From assembly GCF_033095785.1 (NCBI RefSeq), contig NZ_CP137134.1, positions 744,001 to 808,000 of the forward strand: a DNA stretch of 64,000 bases, written 5' to 3'. The notes beneath the pieces are model-generated. The model did no database searches. It was not told the DNA's origin and worked only from the letters and a program-made list of their open reading frames with translations. The stretch's first letter is position 1. Each line of letters opens with the position of its first letter. Position numbers and translations under genes: made by a program. Of the stretch, positions 15,916 through 25,074 are shown one piece after another. This DNA is from Nitrosospira sp. Is2 (GTDB lineage: Bacteria; Pseudomonadota; Gammaproteobacteria; Burkholderiales; Nitrosomonadaceae).

Positions 15916-17631
15916 TTATTGTTCGGTATTTTTAACATCCATCTTGGCCTTCAGCAACGCTCCCAGGCTGGTCGTTCCTGTATTCGCGGAACTGTCCACT
16001 GCAACTTTCTGCATGGCATCGGATTCCTCCACCATATCCTTAGCCTTAATCGAAAGATTAATGCTGCGGTTTTTACGATCCACGTTAATGATCATCGCCT
16101 CAACCGTATCGCCCTCCTTAAGGCGTGTGCGAATGTCCTCGACCCTGTCGCGCGATACTTCGGATGCGCGCAAGTAACCCTCGACATCATTCTCCAATGC
16201 AACCACGGCGCCCTTGGCATCGATAGACTTTACTGTGCCCTTGACGATGCTATTTTTATCATTCACCGAAACAAAACTGTTGAATGGATCACCTTCGAGT
16301 TGTTTTATGCCAAGCGAAATGCGCTCGCGCTCCACATCGATAGATAATACGACGGCCTCGACTTCATCGCCTTTTTTATAGTTGCGAACCGCTTCTTCAC
16401 CCGGTTGGTTCCATGAGAGATCGGAAAGGTGCACAAGTCCATCAATTCCGCCCTGTAGACCAATGAAAACGCCGAAATCGGTGATGGACTTGATTTGCCC
16501 CCGTACCTTATCGCCTTTCTGGTGGTTCATCGCAAAGTCTTCCCAGGGATTGACCTTGCATTGCTTCATACCCAGTGAAATACGACGTCGCTCCTCATCG
16601 ATTTCCAGAATCATCACTTCCACTTCGTCGCCCAGTTGCACGACTTTTGAGGGATATACGTTTTTATTGGTCCAATCCATTTCGGAGACATGAACCAGGC
16701 CTTCGATGCCCTGCTCGATTTCGACAAACGCACCATAATCCGTCAGATTGCTCACTTTACCGAACAGACGGGTATGTTGCGGATAACGGCGGGAGAGCCC
16801 TACCCATGGGTCTTCGCTCAGTTGCTTCATGCCCAGCGAGACGCGGTTTTTCTCCTGATCGAACTTAAGTACCTTCGCGGTCACCTCGTCGCCCACACTG
16901 ATCACTTCCGACGGGTGCTTAACGCGACGCCACGCCAGATCGGTAATGTGCAGCAGGCCGTCTATGCCGCCGAGGTCCACAAAGGCGCCATAATCGGTGA
17001 TGTTCTTGACGATGCCCTTGACCACGGCACCCTCTGTTAAATTTGCAAGCAGGGATTGCCGGTCAGCGCCCTGGCTTTCTTCCAGAACCGCTCGGCGCGA
17101 CACGACCACGTTGTTTCGCTTGCGGTCAAGCTTGATCACCTTGAATTCCATCTCTTTGTTTTCGTATGGACTCGTGTCCTTGACCGGACGGATGTCCACG
17201 AGCGAACCCGGCAGAAAGGCGCGAATACCGTTGATCATGGCGGTGAGTCCACCTTTGACCTTGCCGCTTACCACTCCTTTCACAATGGCGCCGCTTTCCA
17301 TGGCAGCTTCCAGATCATGCCAGGCTGTCAGCCGTTTGGCCTTGTCCCGCGATAGACGAGTCTCGCCGTAGCCATCTTCAAGCGCTTCAATGGCGACACT
17401 GACGAAATCACCGGCCTTGACTTCGATTTCGCCCTTGTCATTCTTGAATTCTTCGACGGGGATGAAACTTTCGGATTTCAGTCCAGCATTTACGACTACG
17501 ATGTTGTAGTCGACGCGGGCGACCTGAGCGGTGATGACTTCACCGATGCGCATTTCCTGGCGGGAAAGACTTTCTTCAAATAGCGCGGCAAAACTTTCGG
17601 AGACGTCTGTGGCGGGGGAAGCAATGTTCAT
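15916..17631 (-). CDS. rpsA: 30S ribosomal protein bS1
   Basis: A 571-residue bS1 with six S1/OB-fold repeats; the repeated signatures DYGAFVDLGGIDGLLHITDL, DYGAFVEIEQGIEGLVHVSEM and DFGVFIGLQGGIDGLVHLSDL mark domains 3-5. It binds mRNA and brings leaders to the 30S subunit. The ATG at 17631 (MNIASPATDVSES) matches the usual length; an in-frame upstream start at 17664 has no better site. It lies between cmk and ihfB as in most proteobacteria and is probably transcribed from the 390-base gap upstream as well as from cmk. Confidence 0.97.
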   Translation of the reverse strand: MNIASPATDVSESFAALFEESLSRQEMRIGEVITAQVARVDYNIVVVNAGLKSESFIPVEEFKNDKGEIEVKAGDFVSVAIEALEDGYGETRLSRDKAKRLTAWHDLEAAMESGAIVKGVVSGKVKGGLTAMINGIRAFLPGSLVDIRPVKDTSPYENKEMEFKVIKLDRKRNNVVVSRRAVLEESQGADRQSLLANLTEGAVVKGIVKNITDYGAFVDLGGIDGLLHITDLAWRRVKHPSEVISVGDEVTAKVLKFDQEKNRVSLGMKQLSEDPWVGLSRRYPQHTRLFGKVSNLTDYGAFVEIEQGIEGLVHVSEMDWTNKNVYPSKVVQLGDEVEVMILEIDEERRRISLGMKQCKVNPWEDFAMNHQKGDKVRGQIKSITDFGVFIGLQGGIDGLVHLSDLSWNQPGEEAVRNYKKGDEVEAVVLSIDVERERISLGIKQLEGDPFNSFVSVNDKNSIVKGTVKSIDAKGAVVALENDVEGYLRASEVSRDRVEDIRTRLKEGDTVEAMIINVDRKNRSINLSIKAKDMVEESDAMQKVAVDSSANTGTTSLGALLKAKMDVKNTEQ

Positions 17632-18023
17632 TGTAAAAAATACCTGATTTGGGAATCCCGTCAATACTGCCCTGACGGGGCTAATGGATTAATAATAACG
17701 CCGCTGAAATCCGCCCTCTTCGCGTACAAAGAGAGAGGCTCGGCAGCACGAGAGTTGAACTACTAATCGTTTACCTTCAACACTACCTCGGCTTTATATT
17801 TGGCGATGTCAGTTTCGTTCCATGGTGTTACCATCCATGGCATCCTTACCAGCATCACAATAAGGCTTAAAAAAACTGCAGCATTAAGTGTGCTTATTGC
17901 TGGTATCCACACCAATTGAAGCCGCAATACAACTCAACAGAGCAACTGCTCAACTGCTCAACTGCTCAACTGAGCAACTGAGACACCACGTCCATACCAA
18001 AACCGAGGGCCTTCAAGCTGTGT
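17632..18023. other. rpsA leader region / cmk-rpsA gap
   Basis: These 392 bases hold no gene. They should contain the rpsA promoter and its autoregulated leader. A short tandem repeat (17944-17982) lies at the cmk-proximal end, and CCATGG occurs twice 15 bases apart near 17820. Confidence 0.4.
17944..17982. repeat. 8-bp tandem repeat between cmk and rpsA
   Basis: The unit AACTGCTC is repeated three times exactly, then as AACTGAGC and AACTGAG, giving nearly five copies. It lies 40 bases after the cmk stop. The number of copies may vary between strains by replication slippage. The CTC and GAG versions together can also fold back on each other. Confidence 0.7.
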
Positions 18024-18704
18024 TCAGGAGCGCCCTTTTGTACAGACATCGGCGTAGCGCACGAGTACACTATCCACCGCTTGTGCAATACTGAGCAAAC
18101 TGGTATCCAGCAAAAAGGTGTCTGCACCCAACTGCAAAGGAGCCACGGCGCGATTGCTGTCACGCCTGTCGCGTTCCCGTATATCCTCCAGAAGGGAGGC
18201 AATATTAGCATCAACCCCTTTTTCCATCAACTGTTTATGTCTCCGCTGCGCACGCGTTTCAGCATCCGCCGTGAGGAATATCTTTAGAACGGCTTCGGGA
18301 AAAACGACGGAGCCCATGTCGCGGCCGTCAGCCACCAGACCGGGAAGCTGACGGAAAGCCCGCTGCCGATCCAGGAGCGCCAGCCGCACCCGCGGGAAAG
18401 CAGCGATCTTGGAAGCGGCATTGCTGCATGCTTCTGCGCGAATGGCATCGCTGACATCTTCACTTCCCAAACGAATTTGCGAATCTATAAAGGCTACGTC
18501 GAGATTGGCCGCGACTTCGCCGAGCGCCCCTTCGCCATTCAGATCGACGCCGGACCGCGTCGCCGCCAGCGCGACCAATCGATAGAGCGCGCCGCTGTCG
18601 AGATAATGAAAACCCAGCTTTACCGCTACGCGTTGGGCAACGGTGCCCTTGCCCGAAGCCGAAGGGCCATCTATGGCGATGACAGGAATATGATGTGTAC
18701 TCAT
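18024..18704 (-). CDS. cmk: Cytidylate kinase
   Basis: A 226-residue CMP/dCMP kinase. The P-loop IDGPSASGKGTVAQ is at residues 10-23, followed by HYLDSGALYRLVA (NMP-binding) and DGRDMGSVVFPEA, with the lid region ETRAQRRHKQLM. It follows aroA by 48 bases and precedes rpsA, a conserved order. Its length matches the E. coli enzyme (227). Confidence 0.97.
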   Translation of the reverse strand: MSTHHIPVIAIDGPSASGKGTVAQRVAVKLGFHYLDSGALYRLVALAATRSGVDLNGEGALGEVAANLDVAFIDSQIRLGSEDVSDAIRAEACSNAASKIAAFPRVRLALLDRQRAFRQLPGLVADGRDMGSVVFPEAVLKIFLTADAETRAQRRHKQLMEKGVDANIASLLEDIRERDRRDSNRAVAPLQLGADTFLLDTSLLSIAQAVDSVLVRYADVCTKGRS

Positions 18705-18752
18705 GACAGATCTAAATTAAAGCCCGTGGCTGATCATATGAATGATACCGGA

Positions 18753-20066
18753 TCAGCCTTGCACTATTGCTGAGAACTTGTCGAAATAATCGGGGAAGGT
18801 CTTCGCTACGCAATGCGGATCGTTAATACGAACCGAAGTGCCAAGCGAGGCCAACGAGAAACACATGGCCATCCGGTGATCGTCGTATGTATCGATCACG
18901 GCGTGCGTGGCAAGGCCCTTGGCTGGCGGCGTGATGCGTAAAAAATCCGCCCCTTCATCCACCGTCGCGTCCAGTTTACGCAACTCCTTCGCCATTGCCG
19001 CGAGACGATCCGTTTCTTTTACGCGCCAACTCGCAATATTCGTCAGCATCGTCGTGCCTTTGGCAAACAGCGCGGTCACCGCAAGCGTCATGGCCGCATC
19101 GGGGATATGATTGCAGTCCAGATCAATTGCCCGGAGAAAGCCCGATGCAGGCGCACGGGCTTCCATCCAGTTGGCGCCTGAGGTAATTTGCGCACCCATT
19201 TTCATTAACGCTTCAGCAAAACGCACGTCACCCTGCAGGCTGTCACGCCCGATGCCTTCCACTCGTACCGGACCGGTACCGATAGCGCCGGCAGCGAGAA
19301 AATATGAAGCGGAGGAAGCGTCGCCTTCGACAAATATTTCACCCGGACTGCGATAACGCTTCCCCCCTGGAACATTAAAGCGCCGCCAGTTTTCATGTTC
19401 CACGCGCATGCCGAACCGAGCCATCAGTGCTATCGTCAGCTCAACATAAGGACGCGAAATCAGCTCGCCGCTCACCGTTATTACTGACTCCCGGTCGCTA
19501 TCGGTTGCGCAGAAAGGCATTGCCATGAGCAGGCCGGTCAAAAACTGGCTTGAGACATCGCCCCTCACTGTTATATTGCCGGCGCGAATATGCCCGGGTT
19601 TGATTTGCAGCGGCGGGAAGCCTGCGTTGCCGAGATAGGTAATATCCGCGCCCAGTTGACGGAGCGCATCCACCAGATCACCGATGGGCCGTTCATGCAT
19701 GCGCGCAGTGCCAGACAACCGATAACTTCCGTTGGACAGCGCCAACGCCGCAGTCAGAGGACGAAAAGCGGTTCCTGCATTGCCCAGAAATAAATCGGCT
19801 TTACTGACCGGGAACCGTAACGGAAAATGAGCGCCCACGCCCTGCACCCGATAAACCCCTTCATTCACCTTGACGATGGGCACGCCCAAGGCTTTCAGCG
19901 CGTCCAGCATGCGTACCGTGTCGTCGGAAACGAGCACATCGCGTATCTCCGTTGCGCCATCCGCCAGTGCGGCAAGCAATAAAACACGATTGGAAATACT
20001 CTTCGAGCCGGGCAGACGCACGGTTCCCCGTGCAGTTTTAACTGCCGGGAGGTCAAGAACATCCAT
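18753..20066 (-). CDS. aroA: 3-phosphoshikimate 1-carboxyvinyltransferase (EPSP synthase)
   Basis: A 437-residue EPSP synthase of the shikimate pathway. Key motifs: LPGSKSISNRVLLLAALADG (S3P binding), LFLGNAGTAFRPLTAAL (PEP site), RMHERPIGDLVDALRQLGA, and near the C-terminus KETDRLAAMAKELRKLG-like and DTYDDHRMAMCFSLA. The LGNAGTAFRP motif is the class I, glyphosate-sensitive type. It heads the aroA-cmk-rpsA series, although a lipoprotein gene lies 66 bases upstream on the same strand where tyrA/hisC is often found. Confidence 0.96.
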   Translation of the reverse strand: MDVLDLPAVKTARGTVRLPGSKSISNRVLLLAALADGATEIRDVLVSDDTVRMLDALKALGVPIVKVNEGVYRVQGVGAHFPLRFPVSKADLFLGNAGTAFRPLTAALALSNGSYRLSGTARMHERPIGDLVDALRQLGADITYLGNAGFPPLQIKPGHIRAGNITVRGDVSSQFLTGLLMAMPFCATDSDRESVITVSGELISRPYVELTIALMARFGMRVEHENWRRFNVPGGKRYRSPGEIFVEGDASSASYFLAAGAIGTGPVRVEGIGRDSLQGDVRFAEALMKMGAQITSGANWMEARAPASGFLRAIDLDCNHIPDAAMTLAVTALFAKGTTMLTNIASWRVKETDRLAAMAKELRKLDATVDEGADFLRITPPAKGLATHAVIDTYDDHRMAMCFSLASLGTSVRINDPHCVAKTFPDYFDKFSAIVQG

Positions 20067-20132
20067 GATGAATCTCGGGAACGATCTTGGCTCCCATCAG
20101 ATGTCGTTCATTTTGGGCACTCGGTACGATTC

Positions 20133-21512
20133 TCAGCGCCCCCCCCGGGAAATTCGATGAAGCGTAAGTGGAGCCGCACTGGCGGTTTGCATTATGGCTG
20201 TTGTTCCGTCTGCCCCCAGCTTGAAGGAGGTGGTTTCGTTTGCGGAAAAGCCTGCGCAACCATTCGAATCATAGGTAAAACCTTTTACCTTTAGCGCGCC
20301 GCTTGCGGAATCGTAGGAATACGAGGCGAATTCGACACCCGGACCGCCACAACTGTTATGACCGGGACGCTCAGGATCCCCAATCGGATCCATCATCAAA
20401 ATTTTACCGTTAGAAAAGAACAGGTACGTTTGCGTCTTGAGGGTAGAGGTGTCGACCGCCCAGGCACCGATGATTCCCTTTGGATCGTTCTCCATTTTGG
20501 GATAACGGCTTTCCTTGACCATTGTCCTGGTCGGTTCCTCGGCGGTGGTTTTGATCAATGCCCCAGGATTGAATGCGGATGTTGCGGGTTTCAGTTCTGA
20601 AGGAGCCGCGACGATATCGGTAGCGACCAGTCCCGAACCATCGATACGGATGCGCCAATTCGGGCGCAAATGCGATAGTCCGGCCTGAAGATTAGTGTCA
20701 ACGACCGGCTCTCCGGCGAATTTAAATCCCCTGGTATCAAACTCCGACATGCGCGCGGCGCCGTATTCCACCCCCGCTTTACTGACCAGCTTACTGCCGC
20801 AAACGCGATTGACATCGCAGGAATCATCAGGGGTCGCTTCCCCTTGCAGATACTCGCCGGTTCCGCTTGTCGAGGCGCGGATGGCGATTGCCATGGTGTC
20901 GTCGTAGCTTACCCAGATATCCGTACTGAGCAAGCTCATGCCTTGCGAGAGAAAGTGAGCACCGGCCAGTTCCACGCCCCTGACGGGTCCGCCAATCCCG
21001 CCCGCGTCCCTCGCCTTCTGCAACTCGGCTGAGGACCCGAACCCTGCGAAGTCGCCATCCAGATTAATGGCGGCGCTAACGGCGGCTGCAGCACCCGCCG
21101 GAATCGAAATACCATTCTCCGGCTTGCCGTCCGCATCCAGCGATTGCAGGAGCACAAGAATATTCTTCAACCTGTTCGGGTTATCCGCAGCCAGCTCGAT
21201 TGGCGTAACGATAGGCGCGCCTTTGACCTTTCCCAGAATCATGCTGCCGAGCTTAAACTCAACTGTATCTCCGTGATTGTACTTGTAGCTCCCTCTCTCG
21301 TCTGTGGTGCCCGCCGCTCCTGAGGACGATGTATAGGCAACGCCGGCAACCGCCGCATCCGTTAACACCCCGGTCGTAGGCCCTGTTTCCGGCTTTCCGC
21401 CGCCGTTACCCCCGCGTTTATCACCCCCATCGCATGCGGCAAGAGTCAACAACAGCACGGCCGGAATAAACTGTGTCCAGCGGTTCCAACCATCCATCGT
21501 ATTGAGCTTCAT
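20133..21512 (-). CDS. Putative lipoprotein of unknown function upstream of aroA
   Basis: A 459-residue protein with a lipoprotein signal peptide ending LTLAAC; Cys27 would be lipidated, and Asp follows it, which in enterobacteria favours retention in the inner membrane. After a Gly/Lys linker, residues about 48-120 (GVLTDAAVAGVAYTSSSG, GSYKYNHGDTVEFKLGSMILG, VTPIEL) match a repeat-like beta domain common in large surface lipoproteins of aquatic bacteria. The rest is not recognised; a Cys-containing C-terminal region (GHNSCGGPG, DSNGCAG) reads like a beta barrel or lipocalin-like fold. The ATG has GAGGGAA five bases upstream. It precedes aroA but shows no link to the shikimate pathway. Confidence 0.75.
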   Translation of the reverse strand: MKLNTMDGWNRWTQFIPAVLLLTLAACDGGDKRGGNGGGKPETGPTTGVLTDAAVAGVAYTSSSGAAGTTDERGSYKYNHGDTVEFKLGSMILGKVKGAPIVTPIELAADNPNRLKNILVLLQSLDADGKPENGISIPAGAAAAVSAAINLDGDFAGFGSSAELQKARDAGGIGGPVRGVELAGAHFLSQGMSLLSTDIWVSYDDTMAIAIRASTSGTGEYLQGEATPDDSCDVNRVCGSKLVSKAGVEYGAARMSEFDTRGFKFAGEPVVDTNLQAGLSHLRPNWRIRIDGSGLVATDIVAAPSELKPATSAFNPGALIKTTAEEPTRTMVKESRYPKMENDPKGIIGAWAVDTSTLKTQTYLFFSNGKILMMDPIGDPERPGHNSCGGPGVEFASYSYDSASGALKVKGFTYDSNGCAGFSANETTSFKLGADGTTAIMQTASAAPLTLHRISRGGR

Positions 21513-21803
21513 TTCAACGTTCCCTCTAATTGATTTAAATTTTTTTACTTATGTTAAAATATCCCCGTAATTTCATTGGGATAGTACTTATGCGGATGGC
21601 GGATGCAGCGATAAATCCCGCTATTATAATCACACTGCCGACCCGGAATAAAATTAAGCACGCGCGGAACAAATCGTGAGCGTAGCGAGAGCAGCTCGAT
21701 CCAGGGGAACTTCACTGATAAAGCCAAATACTATGGCATCCCGCTCACCGATGGTCTGCCGCCGAGCATGACCCGCCACGCACGCCTCATTAAGGAAGCT
21801 CCA

Positions 21804-22766
21804 ATGTCGCAATGGTTCCAAGATAACTCCCGGTCCATCGGGCACACTCCCTTGGTTCGACTCAATCGCATTACCGACGGCGCACCCGCGACCGTGCTGG
21901 CCAAAATCGAAGGTCGGAATCCATCCTATTCCGTAAAATGCCGCATTGGCACCGCAATGATCGAGGATGCGGAGCACCGCGGGCTACTCCATCCAGGAAA
22001 AGAACTCGTGGAGCCGACCAGCGGTAACACCGGCGTTGCGCTAGCATTTGTCGCGGCTGCGCGGGGGATACCGTTGACCTTGACCATGCCGGAGACCATG
22101 AGCCTCGAACGCCGCAAGTTGCTCAGTGCTTATGGCGCGAAACTGATTTTGACCGAAGGCGCGCGCGGTATGAAAGGGGCAATAGTAAAGGCAGAGGAAC
22201 TGGCCGCGTCAGACCCCGACCGCTATGTATTGCTTCAGCAATTCACCAATCCGGCGAATCCCGCTATCCATGAGCGCACGACCGGACCGGAAATATGGAA
22301 TGACACTGACGGGGCGGTCGATATTTTCGTATCCGGTGTGGGCACGGGCGGCACTATCACGGGCGTTTCACGCTATCTCAAGAAAACGAAGGAGAAAGCC
22401 GTTATGTCAGTGGCAGTGGAGCCCTCCGCCAGTCCCGTACTCACGCAACAGCGTTCGGGAGAGCCGTTGAATCCCGGTCCGCATAAAATTCCCGGTATTG
22501 GAGCGGGTTTCGTGCCGGAAAACCTGGATCTGTCACTGGTGGATGAAATCCAGCAGGTGAGCAATGAGGAGGCGATACGTTACGCACGCCGGCTTGCGCG
22601 CGAGGAAGGAATCATTTCCGGAATTTCATGCGGAGCGGCTGTGGCCGTGGCAGTCCGCTATGCCCGGCATCCTGAACACGCGGGCAAAACAATCGTCGTA
22701 ATTCTGCCGGATTCCGGTGAGCGTTATTTGAGTTCCACCCTCTTCGAAGACGCACTTGACGCTTGA
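21804..22766 (+). CDS. cysK: Cysteine synthase A (O-acetylserine sulfhydrylase)
   Basis: A 320-residue PLP enzyme that makes cysteine from O-acetylserine and sulfide. It is very like E. coli CysK: PLP lysine Lys45 in NPSYSVKCRIG, the substrate loop PTSGNTGVALA, the phosphate-binding GVGTGGTITG, and GISCGAAVAVA. The ATG at 21804 has AAGGAAG five bases upstream and fits the family N-terminus; an in-frame start at 21768 does not. It is followed after 76 bases by cysE, whose product ends in isoleucine and can dock into the CysK active site. Confidence 0.95.
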   Translation: MSQWFQDNSRSIGHTPLVRLNRITDGAPATVLAKIEGRNPSYSVKCRIGTAMIEDAEHRGLLHPGKELVEPTSGNTGVALAFVAAARGIPLTLTMPETMSLERRKLLSAYGAKLILTEGARGMKGAIVKAEELAASDPDRYVLLQQFTNPANPAIHERTTGPEIWNDTDGAVDIFVSGVGTGGTITGVSRYLKKTKEKAVMSVAVEPSASPVLTQQRSGEPLNPGPHKIPGIGAGFVPENLDLSLVDEIQQVSNEEAIRYARRLAREEGIISGISCGAAVAVAVRYARHPEHAGKTIVVILPDSGERYLSSTLFEDALDA

Positions 22767-22842
22767 ATCTGAACAACCCTAGGCTGAACCTGCATAGGGG
22801 CTCAAGATTCGACTCCAGATCGCCAATCTATCGGAATACTCG

Positions 22843-23766
22843 ATGTCGTTAAAAGAAACAAACCTTGAGATCGGCACGGTTGTGGCCGAATTGCGAACTT
22901 TGCGATTGAGATCGCTGGATACGCGGAAGCGACGCGACAGGCCGCCGAAGCTTCCTTCCCGTAAGGTATTGGTGGGCATTTCCGATGGCTTGAGAGCGGT
23001 ACTGTTTCCCAACCGTCTGGGCTTACCTGACCTCACTAATGAAAGCGTCGATTACTATGTTGGGCATATGCTGGATGTGACGCTGCGGGAATTAATGGTG
23101 CAAGTTCGCCGCGAACTCCGCTTCGTATCCGGTTCGGATCCCTCGGGCAATTCGGATCGGGAACAGGCGGCCGGCATCACACAGGCATTTGCCCGGCAGT
23201 TGCCGCGTGTGCGCAGCTTGCTGGAAAGCGACGTTCAGGCGGCTTATGAGGGCGACCCGGCCGCGCGTAGCGTCGACGAGGTACTCGTCTGCTATCCCGG
23301 CATCACAGCCATCATGCATTACAGGCTTGCGCATGAACTGCACTGTCTGGGCGCGCCCTTGATCGCGCGCATGATTTCGGAAATCGCCCACTCTGCTACC
23401 GGCATTGAAATCCATCCGGGCGCGCAGATCGGCGGTAGTTTTTTTATTGATCATGGCACGGGTGTCGTTATTGGTGAAACCGCTATCATTGGTGAACACG
23501 TACGTCTGTATCAGGCTGTAACGCTTGGGGCGAAGCGTTTCCCGGTTGACGAACACGGCGCGCTGGTAAAAGGCAACTTGCGCCATCCCATCGTCGAGGA
23601 TGATGTCGTCATCTACGCCGGCGCCACCATTCTTGGCCGCATCACTATCGGACGTGGCTCAACCATTGGCGGCAATGTCTGGCTTACGCGCAGCGTTCCC
23701 CCTGGCAGCACCATTTCACAGGCACAGACGCGCAGTGAGGTATTTGAGGGCGGTGCCGGCATCTAG
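22843..23766 (+). CDS. cysE: Serine O-acetyltransferase (EpsC-type CysE)
   Basis: A 307-residue enzyme of the longer EpsC type, making O-acetylserine for CysK. The N-terminal helical half ends with VCYPGITAIMHYRLAHEL, then the left-handed beta-helix hexapeptide repeats begin (GIEIHPGAQIGGSFFIDHGTGVVIGETAIIG, split across residues 185-215) with His and Asp of the active site, and NVWLTRSVPPGSTI closes the domain. The C-terminus is GGAGI; a terminal Ile is the residue that plugs the CysK active site in the cysteine synthase complex. The ATG lacks a clear ribosome site. It follows cysK on the same strand. Confidence 0.93.
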   Translation: MSLKETNLEIGTVVAELRTLRLRSLDTRKRRDRPPKLPSRKVLVGISDGLRAVLFPNRLGLPDLTNESVDYYVGHMLDVTLRELMVQVRRELRFVSGSDPSGNSDREQAAGITQAFARQLPRVRSLLESDVQAAYEGDPAARSVDEVLVCYPGITAIMHYRLAHELHCLGAPLIARMISEIAHSATGIEIHPGAQIGGSFFIDHGTGVVIGETAIIGEHVRLYQAVTLGAKRFPVDEHGALVKGNLRHPIVEDDVVIYAGATILGRITIGRGSTIGGNVWLTRSVPPGSTISQAQTRSEVFEGGAGI

Positions 23767-24034
23767 CGGATTCTAGTGACATTCGTAGACTGTAAAACTT
23801 ATCCGCGGCTCTTCGACAGCCAGCGAACCACCATGACCATCCGCGCCGCCCCAACGTCTGAGAACTCCTCGATCGTGGATCACCGCTAGCATGCTCTGGA
23901 AAGACAAACAGACAAACGCTATTGGTTGTCTGTTCTCCATCGCATTCCATCGAGTTGACGCTTGATCACCCAATACTTAGACTGTGGGGTAATGCCGCCT
24001 CCGGAGCAGAACAATAAAAGGAATACGGGACGTT

Positions 24035-24889
24035 ATGTACGCGAATTGCATTAAGTGCGGCAGTCAGAAAACGCACAGTTCACGCGTGAGGCCCGGCGAA
24101 CGCACAGCGGCGATGCTCTTCCTCAAGCCGGTGCGCTGCCGTGAGTGCAGGGAGCGCTTCTGGGTGCAAAATCCCACCGCGTATGTTGCGGCAGGGGCAG
24201 CACTCTCGCTTATCGTGCTGGTCTTTACCACTGTCTGGCTGCTTATTGAACAAAACTCGGTTGACCAGTACATCGTTCCGGCAAGCGAAGGTCAGCCAGC
24301 AAGCGAAGGCCAGCCGAAGCAAGAGACTATAGGCGCGGGTAAATCCGCTGCCGCGCAGCAAACATATCCGACCGCGACAGATGCCGGAATCATACCTTCA
24401 AAAGATTCCAAGACCGAACGCAGCAAAAAGCAGCCTGCGCCTCAAGTATCCAGCCCAACGGATGATCATTACTTCACCGTGCGGCTGTATCAGGAAAGCG
24501 CGGAAAACGGAAACAGCGATGCGCAGTACAAGCTCGGTTTACTCTATCTGACGGGAAATGGTGCTCTGCAGGATTTCGCCGAGGCTGCAAAATGGCTTAA
24601 GCTGGCAGCGGAGCAGGGTTACGCGCTCGCACAGTACGAATTAGGGCTCATTTATCGCACGGGGCATGGCGTAGCGATTGATCAGGTTCAGAGTTACGTT
24701 TGGCTTAATCTTGCCGCCGCGGCCGGCATTCAGCAAGCGGTGGCGGCGAGAGAGGAAGTCATGCGCTCTCTCAATGGGAAGCAGCTTGCTCAAGCGCAAA
24801 AGGCGTCTCGGGACTGGCTCGCCTCGAAATCAAAATCCAAAACACCGGACAATGGCAGCAGCAAGCCGAGCCGCGACATCCATGAATGA
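24035..24889 (+). CDS. Zinc-ribbon membrane protein with Sel1-like repeats
   Basis: A 284-residue protein. The N-terminus has a zinc-ribbon-like CIKC (residues 5-8) and CREC (35-38), then one transmembrane helix at about 49-71. A linker rich in Gln, Ser and Lys contains the duplicated ASEGQP, and residues about 150-230 hold two to three Sel1-like helical repeats (NSDAQYKLGLLYLTGNG, YALAQYELGLIYRTGHGV). Sel1 repeats scaffold protein complexes; here they would lie in the periplasm with the ribbon in the cytoplasm. No partner is visible. It stands alone, 268 bases after cysE. Confidence 0.7.
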   Translation: MYANCIKCGSQKTHSSRVRPGERTAAMLFLKPVRCRECRERFWVQNPTAYVAAGAALSLIVLVFTTVWLLIEQNSVDQYIVPASEGQPASEGQPKQETIGAGKSAAAQQTYPTATDAGIIPSKDSKTERSKKQPAPQVSSPTDDHYFTVRLYQESAENGNSDAQYKLGLLYLTGNGALQDFAEAAKWLKLAAEQGYALAQYELGLIYRTGHGVAIDQVQSYVWLNLAAAAGIQQAVAAREEVMRSLNGKQLAQAQKASRDWLASKSKSKTPDNGSSKPSRDIHE

Positions 24890-25074
24890 CATCTACTGCA
24901 CGCCGATCGGATCGTTTGTAACCGGTGTTCAGCTTGCGTAGTCTTGCCAGCATTTGCGAATTCCTGATCACGTATTATCCACGAAAGCTTTGAGCCTTTG
25001 GACAAGGTCCTTACCAGACCCGTAGCAAAGCCCGTGCTCATTTGAACAAAAACTGCGCCACCGAGGAATCTGCC

